Of a stretch of 64,000 nucleotides of DNA, positions 54,288-63,389 are shown in pieces. Numbering within the stretch: position 1 is the first letter of the stretch; the number at the start of each line of letters is the position of its first letter. The position numbers and the translations under genes were made by a program. The notes under the pieces were generated by a model. The model searched no databases. It saw only the letters and a program-made list of their open reading frames with translations, and was not told the origin of the DNA. The DNA lies in NCBI RefSeq assembly GCF_049116555.1, contig NZ_JAGDYT010000003.1, positions 62,001 to 126,000 on the forward strand, written 5' to 3'. The DNA is from Maricaulis maris_C. GTDB taxonomy: Bacteria > Pseudomonadota > Alphaproteobacteria > Caulobacterales > Maricaulaceae.

Positions 54288-57200
54288 CTATTCCCAGAAA
54301 TAGGGCTGACGCTCGCGATCGCCGGTGACGGTCTCATTCATCGTATCGGCATCGTAGAGACGGCCATTGAGCATGACGTATTCGATCTCGTCCGTATTGC
54401 CGATATCGTCGAGCGGGTTCGCGGTCATCACGACAAGGTCGGCCAGTTTGCCGACTTCGAGCGAGCCGAGATCAGCATCGAAACCGAGATGGCGGGCCGG
54501 TGCCATGGTCGCGGTTTCCAGCACCTGGAGCGGCGTGAAACCACCCCGCGCGAAGGACCACATCTCCCAATGCGCGGCGAGACCCTGTTGCTGGCCGTGC
54601 GCTCCGATCGAGACATCTACCCCGCGATTGCGCAGCTGAAGCGCCGTACGGGCATTGTCATCATCAACGAAATCCTCTTCCGGTGCCGTCGTGCGACGTA
54701 CCGAACCAGCCTGAAGGATGCGCGGCGGGGCGTGACGGGACAGGATCGGGTGGAGCCAGACGTCCGTGGCCTGGCGCCAGTAGGGATCACCGGCGAGACC
54801 GCCATAGGTCACGACAATGGTCGGCGTGTAGGCGACTTCGGTCTGCGAATACATCTGCAGCACATCCTCATAGATCGCGGAGAGCGGCAGATTGTGTTCG
54901 ATCGACGTATTGCCATCGGCCACCATGGCCATATCCATGTGGTAGTTGGACCCACCCTCGGCGACCACTTCGACCCCGGCCTCATGGGCAGCTGCAACGA
55001 CCTGCTGACGCTGGTCACGGCGCGGCTGGTTGTAGTTCTTGATCGAGTGCGCGCCTTGCGAGGCAAGGCGGAAAACGTGCTCCTGCGCGTCCTCGTAATT
55101 GTCGATCTGCGCATAGACGGAGGCCGCCCGCGCGCCATAGACGATCTCGCCGGTGGAATAGATCCGCGGCGCCAGCAGGCTGCCGGCCCGCTGATACTCG
55201 CCTGCCGCGAAGATCTGGCTGGCCCGGTTGGACGGGTCGTGGATTGTCGTCACACCCAGCGCCAGATGGGCGATCACGGCCCAATTCTGCTCCGGAATGA
55301 TATCGCCCGTGCCCTGCGGACCATGCGCGTGGGCATCGATGAAGCCCGGCGTGATCGTGCGGCCGGACATGTCGACCGTCTGAGCGCCCTCCGGCACCGT
55401 TACATCGGCCCCGACAGCGGCAATGCGATTGCCATCGATGACAATGGTGCCGTTCTCGATGACGCCACCATCTTCTCCCGCCATGGTGATGATCCGCGCA
55501 TTGGTCAGCGCGACCATCCCGCTGGGCCGGTCAGCCGTCGCACTCATGGAGAGGTCGAGCCCCTCGGTCGGCGGCGTGTATTCACGCTCACCGGTCGGGT
55601 CGGGGCGGAAGTCGGCGACGTCGGCGGTGAAGAATGTCGGTCCCATGGACCAGTGAACGGCATCGCCGCTCCCGCTCCAGTGGAAATAGCTACCGCCATT
55701 GCCTGACACTTCCACCGTCGGAAGCGCCGAGCTGCCACGGCCCCCGGAGACCGATTGCGGACCTGGCAGAAGCGGCTGCACGAAAACATCATAATTCTGG
55801 CGGAAAGCGACGTGCGTGCCATCCGGCGAGACCTGGTAGCCGGTGACCAGATCACCGGTCACATGCGTCCGCTCATTGGTACCGTCCAGATCCATGGAGA
55901 CGAGGCGGGCACCGCCGCCGCTACGGGTAACGAAGATCCGGTCATTCGAATCCCCGAAATGGGGCGCCGAGCCACTATCGGTGATACGCACCATGTCGCC
56001 GCCATCGGCGGCAACACGATAGACGCCTTCATTCTCGGACCATTCCGGCGCGGTCAGGAATCCGCCGGAGCCTTTCTCGAAGACCACGGTCTCGCCATCG
56101 GGCGAAAAGCGCGGATTACGGTAATGGCCGGGCTCGTCATTGAGCACGCGTTCACGGCCGCCACGAGCCGATATCGTCCGGACCGAGCCCAGCTCTTCAT
56201 CATCCCAGGTCACGAAGGCAATGGTGCGGCCATCCGCCGACCAGGTCGGCATCATTTCCCGGCGCGTGCCGTCATCCCGGGTCAGGCGGCGCGGCTCCCC
56301 ACCGTCCGCATCGCGCACCCAAAGGTGACCCAGTGTCTCGTAAACGACCTGGCTGCCATCAGGCGACGCCGTGGCGAAGCGCGGCATGCGTGTCTGGAAA
56401 GTGTCCGGTGCGACTTCGACCGAGGGGCGCGGCGGATCAATCACATCGCGCGTATCGGTGACGCTGAAGGGGATGTTCGTGACTTCACCAGTCTCGATAT
56501 CAACGCGCTGGATGCCGCCCTCGGCCCAATACACGATGGAGTTGCCATCCGGCATCCAGTCCATGTTGGGATACATGCCCGTCACGCCCCAGGTTTCCTG
56601 CATGTCCTGATCGACAGTTTCGACGAGGCGACGCTCCTCACCGGTCTGCAAGTCCTTGATCCAAAGGCCAGACTGGATGCGGTCCCGACGCACAAAAGCC
56701 ATGTAGCGGCCATCCGGCGACGGTGCCGGACGGACCGCGCCGCCTGCACCGGAAACCGCCGTATCGGTCTCTCCGGTCTCCATGTCATAGCGACGGATAT
56801 TGAACAGGTCGGTATTGGAATCCTGAGCGTAGATGAAGGTGTTCCCGGAGGTCACATTCTGCGTGTAGTAGAGATAACGACCATCCGGCGAGAAGATCGG
56901 CTCACCAAGTTCCTTCTGGAAACTCTCATCGGGACGCTCGACCAGCTGCACACCCCCGCCGCCAAGGACGTGATAGAGCCAGATCTCGCCGGTACCGGCG
57001 GAGCGTGTGGTGGTGAAATGCTTACGGGCGGCGATATAGCGGCCCGAAGGGTGCCACGCCCCATTATTGAGTAAACGGAAGCTCTCCTCGGTCAGCTGCC
57101 GTGCATCCGAGCCGTCAACATTCATGATCCAGATATTGTCACCGCCAGCGCGATCCGAGGTGAAGGAAATCTGGCTGCCATCAGGCGAGAAGCGCGGCTG

Positions 57201-57476
57201 GATTTCCCAGGGCAGGCCCGAGGAAATATTGGTCGCCGCACCGCCCGTCACCGGGATCGTGTAGATATCGCCAAGCAGGTCGAAGGCGATGGTCTGGCCG
57301 TCCGGACTGACGTCCAGCGACATCCAGGTGCCTTCCGTGACATTGATGTCGATCGCGCGCGTCTCGAGCGGCGGATTGGCGACATCCCAGCCCTCGCTGG
57401 CCTCGTCCTGCATGGCAAAGGCCGGTGCCGCGGAAAGCATTGTGCTGGCAGCCAGAATTGAAACGAATTTGGTCAT
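54288..57476 (-). CDS. Exported beta-propeller amidohydrolase
   Basis: A 1062-residue protein. A signal peptide (MTKFVSILAASTMLSAAPAFA) leads into TolB/WD40-like repeats (FSPDGSQISFTSDRAGG, SPDGRYMAFVRRD, WSADGRTIAFVTW), about 600 residues. From about 700 an amidohydrolase follows with IDAHAHGPQG (metal ligands), EHNLPLSAI, SIGAHGQQQGL, and ends in GKLADLVVMTANPLDD. Such proteins probably hydrolyse a cyclic amide or peptide bond in the periplasm. The ATG at 57476 has GGGGGAAGAG directly upstream, unlike an in-frame start 61 codons earlier. Confidence 0.9.
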   Translation of the reverse strand: MTKFVSILAASTMLSAAPAFAMQDEASEGWDVANPPLETRAIDINVTEGTWMSLDVSPDGQTIAFDLLGDIYTIPVTGGAATNISSGLPWEIQPRFSPDGSQISFTSDRAGGDNIWIMNVDGSDARQLTEESFRLLNNGAWHPSGRYIAARKHFTTTRSAGTGEIWLYHVLGGGGVQLVERPDESFQKELGEPIFSPDGRYLYYTQNVTSGNTFIYAQDSNTDLFNIRRYDMETGETDTAVSGAGGAVRPAPSPDGRYMAFVRRDRIQSGLWIKDLQTGEERRLVETVDQDMQETWGVTGMYPNMDWMPDGNSIVYWAEGGIQRVDIETGEVTNIPFSVTDTRDVIDPPRPSVEVAPDTFQTRMPRFATASPDGSQVVYETLGHLWVRDADGGEPRRLTRDDGTRREMMPTWSADGRTIAFVTWDDEELGSVRTISARGGRERVLNDEPGHYRNPRFSPDGETVVFEKGSGGFLTAPEWSENEGVYRVAADGGDMVRITDSGSAPHFGDSNDRIFVTRSGGGARLVSMDLDGTNERTHVTGDLVTGYQVSPDGTHVAFRQNYDVFVQPLLPGPQSVSGGRGSSALPTVEVSGNGGSYFHWSGSGDAVHWSMGPTFFTADVADFRPDPTGEREYTPPTEGLDLSMSATADRPSGMVALTNARIITMAGEDGGVIENGTIVIDGNRIAAVGADVTVPEGAQTVDMSGRTITPGFIDAHAHGPQGTGDIIPEQNWAVIAHLALGVTTIHDPSNRASQIFAAGEYQRAGSLLAPRIYSTGEIVYGARAASVYAQIDNYEDAQEHVFRLASQGAHSIKNYNQPRRDQRQQVVAAAHEAGVEVVAEGGSNYHMDMAMVADGNTSIEHNLPLSAIYEDVLQMYSQTEVAYTPTIVVTYGGLAGDPYWRQATDVWLHPILSRHAPPRILQAGSVRRTTAPEEDFVDDDNARTALQLRNRGVDVSIGAHGQQQGLAAHWEMWSFARGGFTPLQVLETATMAPARHLGFDADLGSLEVGKLADLVVMTANPLDDIGNTDEIEYVMLNGRLYDADTMNETVTGDRERQPYFWE

Positions 57477-57588
57477 CTCTTCCCCCAAGAATTGGAATCT
57501 TGGGGCAGAGACTAGGGCGCAAACCGGCTGACCACAAACGGCGCTGGCCGTAACATTTGCGCGACCTCGACGGCGAAGCCTGTGGACG

Positions 57589-59199
57589 CTAGTGCGCCCC
57601 GCCCATACGGCCGAGACGGACCTTGTAATCGACCGCCAGCTCGTAGGCCGGATCGTCATCGCTATCGACCACCAACTGTCCGGCCCGTGTTAGAAGCTTG
57701 TGGCAATCACGACTGAGATGGCGCAACTCGATCTGCTTTCCGGCCTGGTCGTATTTCAGGGCCAGATCCTCGATCGCCTGCAGGGCAGACTGGTCAACAA
57801 CCCGACTGTCGGCGAAGTCGATCACGACGCGATCCCGGTCATTTTCGATGTCAAACAGCTCGATGAAGCTGGCGGTCGATCCAAAAAAGAGCGGCCCTTC
57901 GAGCTTGTAGATGTGCTCGTCATTCTCGCCGATGCTCTCGCGGGCATGAATGCGCGAGGCTGCATTCCAAGCGTAGACCAGCGCCGAAACAATGACGCCG
58001 ACAATGACCGCTATGGCGAGGTCGGCATAAACCGTCACACCGGTGACCAACAGGATCACGAAGGCGTCTGATTTGGGTATTCGGGTCAGGATACGCAGGC
58101 TCTGCCAGGCGAATGTTCCGATCACGACCATGAACATCACGCCGACCAGTGCGGCCAGCGGGATCTGCTCGATCACCGAAGAACCGACAAGGATGAAGGC
58201 GAGCAGGAAGAGCGCCGCCGCAATACCCGCGAGGCGCAGTCGTCCGCCCGATTTCACATTGATCATGGACTGACCGATCATCGCACAGCCACCCATGCCA
58301 CCGAAGAATCCGGTGACCAGATTGGCCAGGCCCTGGGCCACGCATTCCTGCGACGCGCCGCCGCGGCGACCGGTGATCTCTCCGACGAGATTGAGAGTCA
58401 GCAGGCTTTCAATAAGGCCGATTGCAGCCAGGATGACGGCATAGGGAAGAATGATTTCCAGCGTCTCGAGATTGAGCGGAACCATCGGGATATGAAAGGC
58501 CGGCAAACCGCCCTCGATGGAGGCCAGGTCACCGACACGCGGCACCGGCAGACCGAAACCGATCACCAGCGCGGCGACCACGCCGATCGCCACGAGCGGC
58601 GCCGGAATTGCCTTGGTGACCTTGGGCACGGCCCAGATCAGGACCATGGTCAGCCCGACCAGGCCCAGTGTGAGCAAGAGCGGCCACCCGGTCATCCAGA
58701 TGTGCTCGCCGGCCTCATTGACCGTCTTGAACTGTTCCAGCTGCGCCAGGCCAATCACGATCGCCAGGCCATTGACGAATCCCAGCATGACCGGGTGCGG
58801 AACCATGCGGATAAACTTGCCCAAGCGCAGGACACCGGCCGAAATCTGGATAATGCCCATCAGGACGACGGTCGCGAACAGGTATTCGATGCCATGCTCG
58901 GCGACGAGATGAACCATCACCACGGCCAGAGCGCCCGTGGCCCCGGAGATCATGCCTCGCCGTCCCCCCAGAACAGCCGTGATCAGGCCGACGATGAAAG
59001 CGGCATAAAGGCCCGCCAGGGGCGGCACACCGGCTACGAAGGCAAAGGCCACAGCTTCCGGCACCAGGGCCAGGGCGACCGTCAGACCGGCCAGAATTTC
59101 GATCCGGATACGACTCGCATTCAGCGGCGGCAATTCACCGCGATCGCCAATGGTTGCAGCGAGGCGTTCCGTAAAAGCAGCTAGAGAAGTCCTGAGCAT
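57589..59199 (-). CDS. SulP-family anion transporter with STAS domain
   Basis: A 536-residue inner-membrane protein with about 12 hydrophobic segments from LAGLTVALALVPEAVAFA onward, the SulP signature, and GGMGGCAMIGQSMINVKSGGR, a conserved loop. The C-terminal 110 residues (FFGSTASFIELFDI, then VVIDFADSRVVDQSALQAIEDL) are the STAS domain. Anions may be sulfate, bicarbonate or others. 112 bases before the amidohydrolase start on the same strand. Confidence 0.93.
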   Translation of the reverse strand: MLRTSLAAFTERLAATIGDRGELPPLNASRIRIEILAGLTVALALVPEAVAFAFVAGVPPLAGLYAAFIVGLITAVLGGRRGMISGATGALAVVMVHLVAEHGIEYLFATVVLMGIIQISAGVLRLGKFIRMVPHPVMLGFVNGLAIVIGLAQLEQFKTVNEAGEHIWMTGWPLLLTLGLVGLTMVLIWAVPKVTKAIPAPLVAIGVVAALVIGFGLPVPRVGDLASIEGGLPAFHIPMVPLNLETLEIILPYAVILAAIGLIESLLTLNLVGEITGRRGGASQECVAQGLANLVTGFFGGMGGCAMIGQSMINVKSGGRLRLAGIAAALFLLAFILVGSSVIEQIPLAALVGVMFMVVIGTFAWQSLRILTRIPKSDAFVILLVTGVTVYADLAIAVIVGVIVSALVYAWNAASRIHARESIGENDEHIYKLEGPLFFGSTASFIELFDIENDRDRVVIDFADSRVVDQSALQAIEDLALKYDQAGKQIELRHLSRDCHKLLTRAGQLVVDSDDDPAYELAVDYKVRLGRMGGAH

Positions 59200-59282
59200 T
59201 AAAAGTCCACCGGTGGCTGCGCAATTGGCGAGGCGTCACACGCGTCGCTCATCTTGCGGGTGATATGTTGCGCCGCACAAAA

Positions 59283-59309
59283 ATGCACCCATTTTCTTCA
59301 GGATGCACC
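59283..59309. promoter_or_regulatory. Pair of ATGCACC direct repeats
   Basis: ATGCACC occurs at 59283-59289 and 59303-59309, start-to-start spacing 20 bases (close to two helical turns), in the gap between the divergent SulP and sugar transferase genes. A possible operator; no matching regulator known here. Confidence 0.3.
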
Positions 59310-59385
59310 ACTGGTTTCCCGACGCCATTCGGTAACGCTTCACTAACCACGCTTCTCAACTAAATCTTTTGCCCGCTCTGCTCAA

Positions 59386-60963
59386 ATGACGCCGAGATCG
59401 ATGGGGAAAGCAGTGGACTATTCCAACGCACCACACACCGAAGGCCAACAATTGCGCAAGGCGACCGGTCCTGCCAATGATACGTCAGACGCCCTGCGCC
59501 CGTCCAATCCGGACACGGCGAGCCTGACGCGTGCCCACATGAAGGCCGATGCGCGCGCCCCGCGCCATCGCATCAATCGCAAGGCGCTTGGTCATGTCTG
59601 GCAGAGCCTCGACATCTTCGTCATCCTGATCCTGACCGTGACCGGTGCCTATGCCCTGTCTGGCGGCGCAGTGACCGAAGTCGCGGCAGGAGAGCTCCTG
59701 CCCCTGCTGGCCTTTGCGGCCCTGTGCCCGGCCCTTGCCATGCTCATGCGCCTCTACAAGGTCGAGCCGCGCGAGAATGCTACGGCTCGTTTGCTTCGAG
59801 CTCTGACGGCGACTGCCACCACCGGCGCGGCCATCACCGCCCTCGCCCACCTCACCGCACCCGATGTCATGCATCTCGTCGCGACCTTCGCCATTACGAG
59901 TGTCGGGGCCGTGACCCTGCTTCACGTCATCTATGCCGGCTTCATCCAGCATTGGGCCAAGGCCGGTCGACTGGCCCGCAATGTTGTCCTGGTCGGTGCG
60001 ACGCCCAATGCCAGCAAGCTGATCAAGGCCAATGCCGGGTCCGGCACGGTGAATGTCGTGGGCGTCTTCGACGATCGCAAGGCCCGCAGCCCCCAGGCGC
60101 TGGCCGGTGCACCCTATCTGGGGACGACCGATGATTTGCTGAACTGGTCACTCCTGCATGAGGTCGACCGCATCATCCTGACGGTCACGCCCAAGGCCGA
60201 GGACCGCGTCCGCATGCTCTTGACCAAGCTACGCGCCCTTCCCCATACGGTCTGCCTGTTGCTGGATCTGGATTCCTTCGACCCGGCCGAGACCACGCTG
60301 GACGATATTGTTGGTGTCCAGGCGGCGCGCATGAGCGGCGTCGAGGAACGCTTTGGCCATCTTCTGGTCAAGCGCCTGCAAGATTTCACCTTCGGGGCCG
60401 GACTGTTCCTCGCGGCCTTGCCCCTGATGCTCCTGATTGCGCTGGCCGTGCGTCTGGACAGCCGGGGTCCGGTCCTGTTCCGACAGGTTCGTGAAGGCTT
60501 CAATGGTCGCCCGATCAATGTCCTGAAATTTCGCACCATGCGTCATGACACCAACGCCGCCGACAAGCCGATGCGCCAGGTTGAGCTGGATGATCCACGG
60601 GTGACGCGGATTGGCGGCTTTCTGCGCAAGACGAGCCTCGATGAGTTGCCGCAATTGTGGAATGTGCTGACCGGTGACATGTCATTGGTCGGCCCGCGTC
60701 CACACGCCCTTGGTATGCGAACCGGCGGCACGGAAACCGCTAATCTGGTTGCCGAATACGCCCATCGCCATCGCGTTAAGCCGGGCATTACCGGTTGGGC
60801 TCAGGTCAATGGATCCCGCGGCCCCCTGCACTCGCCCGAGGCCGCACGCGCACGGGTCGCGCTGGACGTTGCCTATATCGACAAAGCCAATTTCTGGTTC
60901 GATCTCTGGATCATGTTGCTCACCCTGCCGGCTCTTCTCGGCGACAAGATCAATATCCGCTGA
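59386..60963 (+). CDS. Polyprenyl-phosphate sugar-1-phosphate transferase (WbaP/PssY-like)
   Basis: A 525-residue enzyme that starts exopolysaccharide repeat units by moving a sugar-1-phosphate to undecaprenyl phosphate. Four N-terminal TM helices (about 67-190) precede a NAD-binding-like domain (NVVLVGATPNASKLIKANAG), another TM helix and the catalytic domain: VLFRQVREGFNGRPINVLKF, DPRVTRIGGFLRKTSLDELP, GDMSLVGPRPHALG, KPGITGWAQVNGSRG. The initiating codon is uncertain: 59386, 59401 and a GTG at 59413 are all in frame. Holdfast HfsE proteins of Caulobacterales have this architecture. Confidence 0.92.
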   Translation: MTPRSMGKAVDYSNAPHTEGQQLRKATGPANDTSDALRPSNPDTASLTRAHMKADARAPRHRINRKALGHVWQSLDIFVILILTVTGAYALSGGAVTEVAAGELLPLLAFAALCPALAMLMRLYKVEPRENATARLLRALTATATTGAAITALAHLTAPDVMHLVATFAITSVGAVTLLHVIYAGFIQHWAKAGRLARNVVLVGATPNASKLIKANAGSGTVNVVGVFDDRKARSPQALAGAPYLGTTDDLLNWSLLHEVDRIILTVTPKAEDRVRMLLTKLRALPHTVCLLLDLDSFDPAETTLDDIVGVQAARMSGVEERFGHLLVKRLQDFTFGAGLFLAALPLMLLIALAVRLDSRGPVLFRQVREGFNGRPINVLKFRTMRHDTNAADKPMRQVELDDPRVTRIGGFLRKTSLDELPQLWNVLTGDMSLVGPRPHALGMRTGGTETANLVAEYAHRHRVKPGITGWAQVNGSRGPLHSPEAARARVALDVAYIDKANFWFDLWIMLLTLPALLGDKINIR

Positions 60964-60971
60964 GCCCGGTT

Positions 60972-62177
60972 CTAGCGCCGCAACAATGGCGCCGGTCGCA
61001 TGGTGTTCGGCAACCACGCCCGTGACAACGTGTCCAGAAGCTCCGATTGCGGGTCAGGCTCACGGGCGCCCGCGGCCTCACCGTAAAGCGGGTTGAAGCG
61101 GTTTTCGGCATTCTCATAGACACGCCAGCCGCTATCCCAGCGAAACACCGACCAAGCGGCTCCGGCCCTTTCCGCAGCAGCTATCCGGTTGGCGAGATAG
61201 CCCGCCGCGGCCGGTGCCCAGCGTGACACCCCGAATTCTCCGAGCATCCACGGCCCCTCGATCGGCTGATCGAACTCGGCCAGGGACGGATTGAATCCTA
61301 TGCCCGCACCGGCGGCCTGATGCGTGTAGGCACGCGGCGAATAATCATGGATTGCCAGAACCTGGCCCGGCACTGAATCCCGGTCGATCAGTCCGGCAAA
61401 TCCCAGATTGGCATAGCCATCGGGGCTTATCAGAATGGGCGTTTCGGGATCAACAGCCCGTACCGCCCGACTCAGTCGCACGCACAAAGCTGACCAGTCC
61501 GCCGGTGTTCCGGCCACGGTTTCGGCCAGCCGGTCAGCGTCCCAGATGTCCAGATCACCGCCATCAGGTCCGCGCGCCGCCAGATTGGCATTCGGCTCGA
61601 CCATGAGGAGATAGCCGGCCAGGTTCGGGTAGTGACGGAAGTGACGGGCGGTGTGTGCCCACATCGCCTCCCAGCCATCCTGCGCCTCGCGCGATTGCCA
61701 GACGCGTTCATTGATCCGCTCGGCCGGAAACCAGGTATCGGCCTGGTCACGATGAAATGTGAACTCGCTGCGCCCCGGACCGGTCCGAAAACCGATTACG
61801 ACAAAGAGGCCGTGGCGCGCGCACCGCTGGACCATGGCATGCAAATGCTGCTCGATTGCCGGATCGATGGCGAAAGGGGGCGCCTCGCCTGCCAGCCCGG
61901 GATGGGAGAGCACCACCAGATTGCCACCCAAACTCGCCAGACGGCCCAAAGCCGCGTCGCTGACCGGCGCACCAACAGCCCCGTCTCCGAGAAATTCGGG
62001 GCCATCAATATCCGGATAGACGCGCCTCTGGGCGATGACGGCACCGCGCAAGCGGGCGCCCGTTGCATTGTCCCAAAGCTGAAGACGGGTTGCCCCGGCC
62101 TGTGCGCCGAGGACAGGCGGCACTGCCAGGGCGGCGGTCGCGGCCAAAAGGCCGTGGCGTCGGGTCAGACCGGTCAC
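60972..62177 (-). CDS. Tat-exported GH5-like glycosidase
   Basis: A 401-residue protein with a Tat-like signal (LTRRHGLLAATAALA). The catalytic pair fits clan-A glycoside hydrolases: Glu194 in LMVEPNAN (acid/base, after beta-4) and Glu314 in LGEFGVSR (nucleophile, after beta-7). It may trim or degrade the polysaccharide made by this locus. Its stop converges with the sugar transferase stop, eight bases apart; its start overlaps the acyltransferase stop. Confidence 0.85.
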   Translation of the reverse strand: MTGLTRRHGLLAATAALAVPPVLGAQAGATRLQLWDNATGARLRGAVIAQRRVYPDIDGPEFLGDGAVGAPVSDAALGRLASLGGNLVVLSHPGLAGEAPPFAIDPAIEQHLHAMVQRCARHGLFVVIGFRTGPGRSEFTFHRDQADTWFPAERINERVWQSREAQDGWEAMWAHTARHFRHYPNLAGYLLMVEPNANLAARGPDGGDLDIWDADRLAETVAGTPADWSALCVRLSRAVRAVDPETPILISPDGYANLGFAGLIDRDSVPGQVLAIHDYSPRAYTHQAAGAGIGFNPSLAEFDQPIEGPWMLGEFGVSRWAPAAAGYLANRIAAAERAGAAWSVFRWDSGWRVYENAENRFNPLYGEAAGAREPDPQSELLDTLSRAWLPNTMRPAPLLRR

Positions 62178-63256
62178 AACGCCCGAAAGCCGGTCACCCG
62201 GCCAAGTTTGCGCAAGGCTCTTTCCGGCAGGCGCCCAGCTGGCCCGAGCGGTGCGCGAGCGCAGCTTTCAGCCATGGCCTGGCTTGACCGAGCCAGGGCA
62301 CCGCGCAGCGATCGCGTCGTGAACCGCCCACCAACAAGCCCGACCTGACTGCTCGACAAATCCTTCTTGAAGCCAAAATCGCCCGGTCCGAGCTCGACTC
62401 CCAAATGGCCCATCGCAGCGGCGATCCGCGCCATCTCCACAAGCAGAAGCACACCCGGGCTCAAACGGCTGTGGTCCGGCTCATACGCCGGGAACCAGTA
62501 ATGGCACAGACGGTCACTCGCCATGCCGACATGCACGGCGATGATCCGGTCGCCCACCCGAAGGCTGGAGCTCACACCGGAAAAACAGTCGCCCTTGCGC
62601 CGCAAAATGGCCTTGAGCAATCGCCCGGTCCAACCCACAGAAAACACGTCGAACACGCCAGTCCGACGATATTGCGCACGCTTGAGCCGGACCATGGTTT
62701 CAAAAACATCGTCCTGGTAGTCCGCCATCACGAAGCTGTGGGACTCCTCATGCGCCTCCAGGCGCCGGAAACGTGTGGCGATGTTGCGCATCGCCTTGGC
62801 ATTCACCGACTTGCGGTGAGCCTGCCAGGCGTCGAAACCATCGGTCAGATCCATCATCCAGGATCCGTCCGGCGGCGTGTCGGCCACGTCCGCGAAGCCG
62901 CGCTGACTGGCCAGAGCACTGTGAAAATCGAAGACCGGGATACCGGCCCGAGCCAGCCAGGTCGCCGGATCCGCCATCGCCGGCTGCGGCGCAATCACAC
63001 CCTGGACATCACCCAGCGGACCGGCGAGCGGACGAGCAAAACCCAGCCGTCCGGCCTGAAAGGGCAGAAAGCCAGTTATTGCGCCCTGCTCGCGAACAAC
63101 CAGGACCCGGGTATCATCGCGTGCCTCTTCGCAGCACTCGGCGAATTCCAGCGCAAAATAGGGGCTGGCCAGCGTCGCTTCAGCCTGCACGAAGGCACGC
63201 CAGGCGCCGCGTTCCACGTCTGTCAGCTCGCTCGGTTTTCGACAATCGACCTGCAT
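62174..63256 (-). CDS. FemAB/BioF2-type GNAT acyltransferase
   Basis: A 360-residue cytoplasmic protein with the BioF2-like GNAT layout (VRLKRAQYRRTGVFDVF, GDRIIAVHVGM, HYWFPAYEPDHSRLSPGVLLL), followed by the segment GVELGPGDFGFKKDLSSSQ typical of CelD/HfsK-like proteins. In Caulobacter the HfsK acyltransferase modifies holdfast sugar; the same role is inferred. Overlaps the GH5 gene by ATGA. Confidence 0.85.
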   Translation of the reverse strand: MQVDCRKPSELTDVERGAWRAFVQAEATLASPYFALEFAECCEEARDDTRVLVVREQGAITGFLPFQAGRLGFARPLAGPLGDVQGVIAPQPAMADPATWLARAGIPVFDFHSALASQRGFADVADTPPDGSWMMDLTDGFDAWQAHRKSVNAKAMRNIATRFRRLEAHEESHSFVMADYQDDVFETMVRLKRAQYRRTGVFDVFSVGWTGRLLKAILRRKGDCFSGVSSSLRVGDRIIAVHVGMASDRLCHYWFPAYEPDHSRLSPGVLLLVEMARIAAAMGHLGVELGPGDFGFKKDLSSSQVGLVGGRFTTRSLRGALARSSQAMAESCARAPLGPAGRLPERALRKLGRVTGFRAL

Positions 63257-63389
63257 CGGTCCGAACCCTATCCCCGTCAGGAATATCAGATTAGGGGCAA
63301 CGCCTTAGCAGGCCGTGAACAGAGCAGACCTCGCCCGCAAAGCGGCACCGCTCTTGCAAGCTTCCCCTCTCAGGCGAGCGGAGCGTTTC

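Noticed and set aside
54489..57074. Two long + strand open frames (405 and 439 aa) opposite the amidohydrolase
   Set aside because: Compositional shadows of the minus-strand gene; no domain, and the minus frame has TolB repeats, metal motifs and a signal peptide.
58492..59184. 230-aa + strand frame over the SulP gene
   Set aside because: Hydrophilic, Asp/His/Gln-rich mirror of TM codons, a typical antisense artefact.
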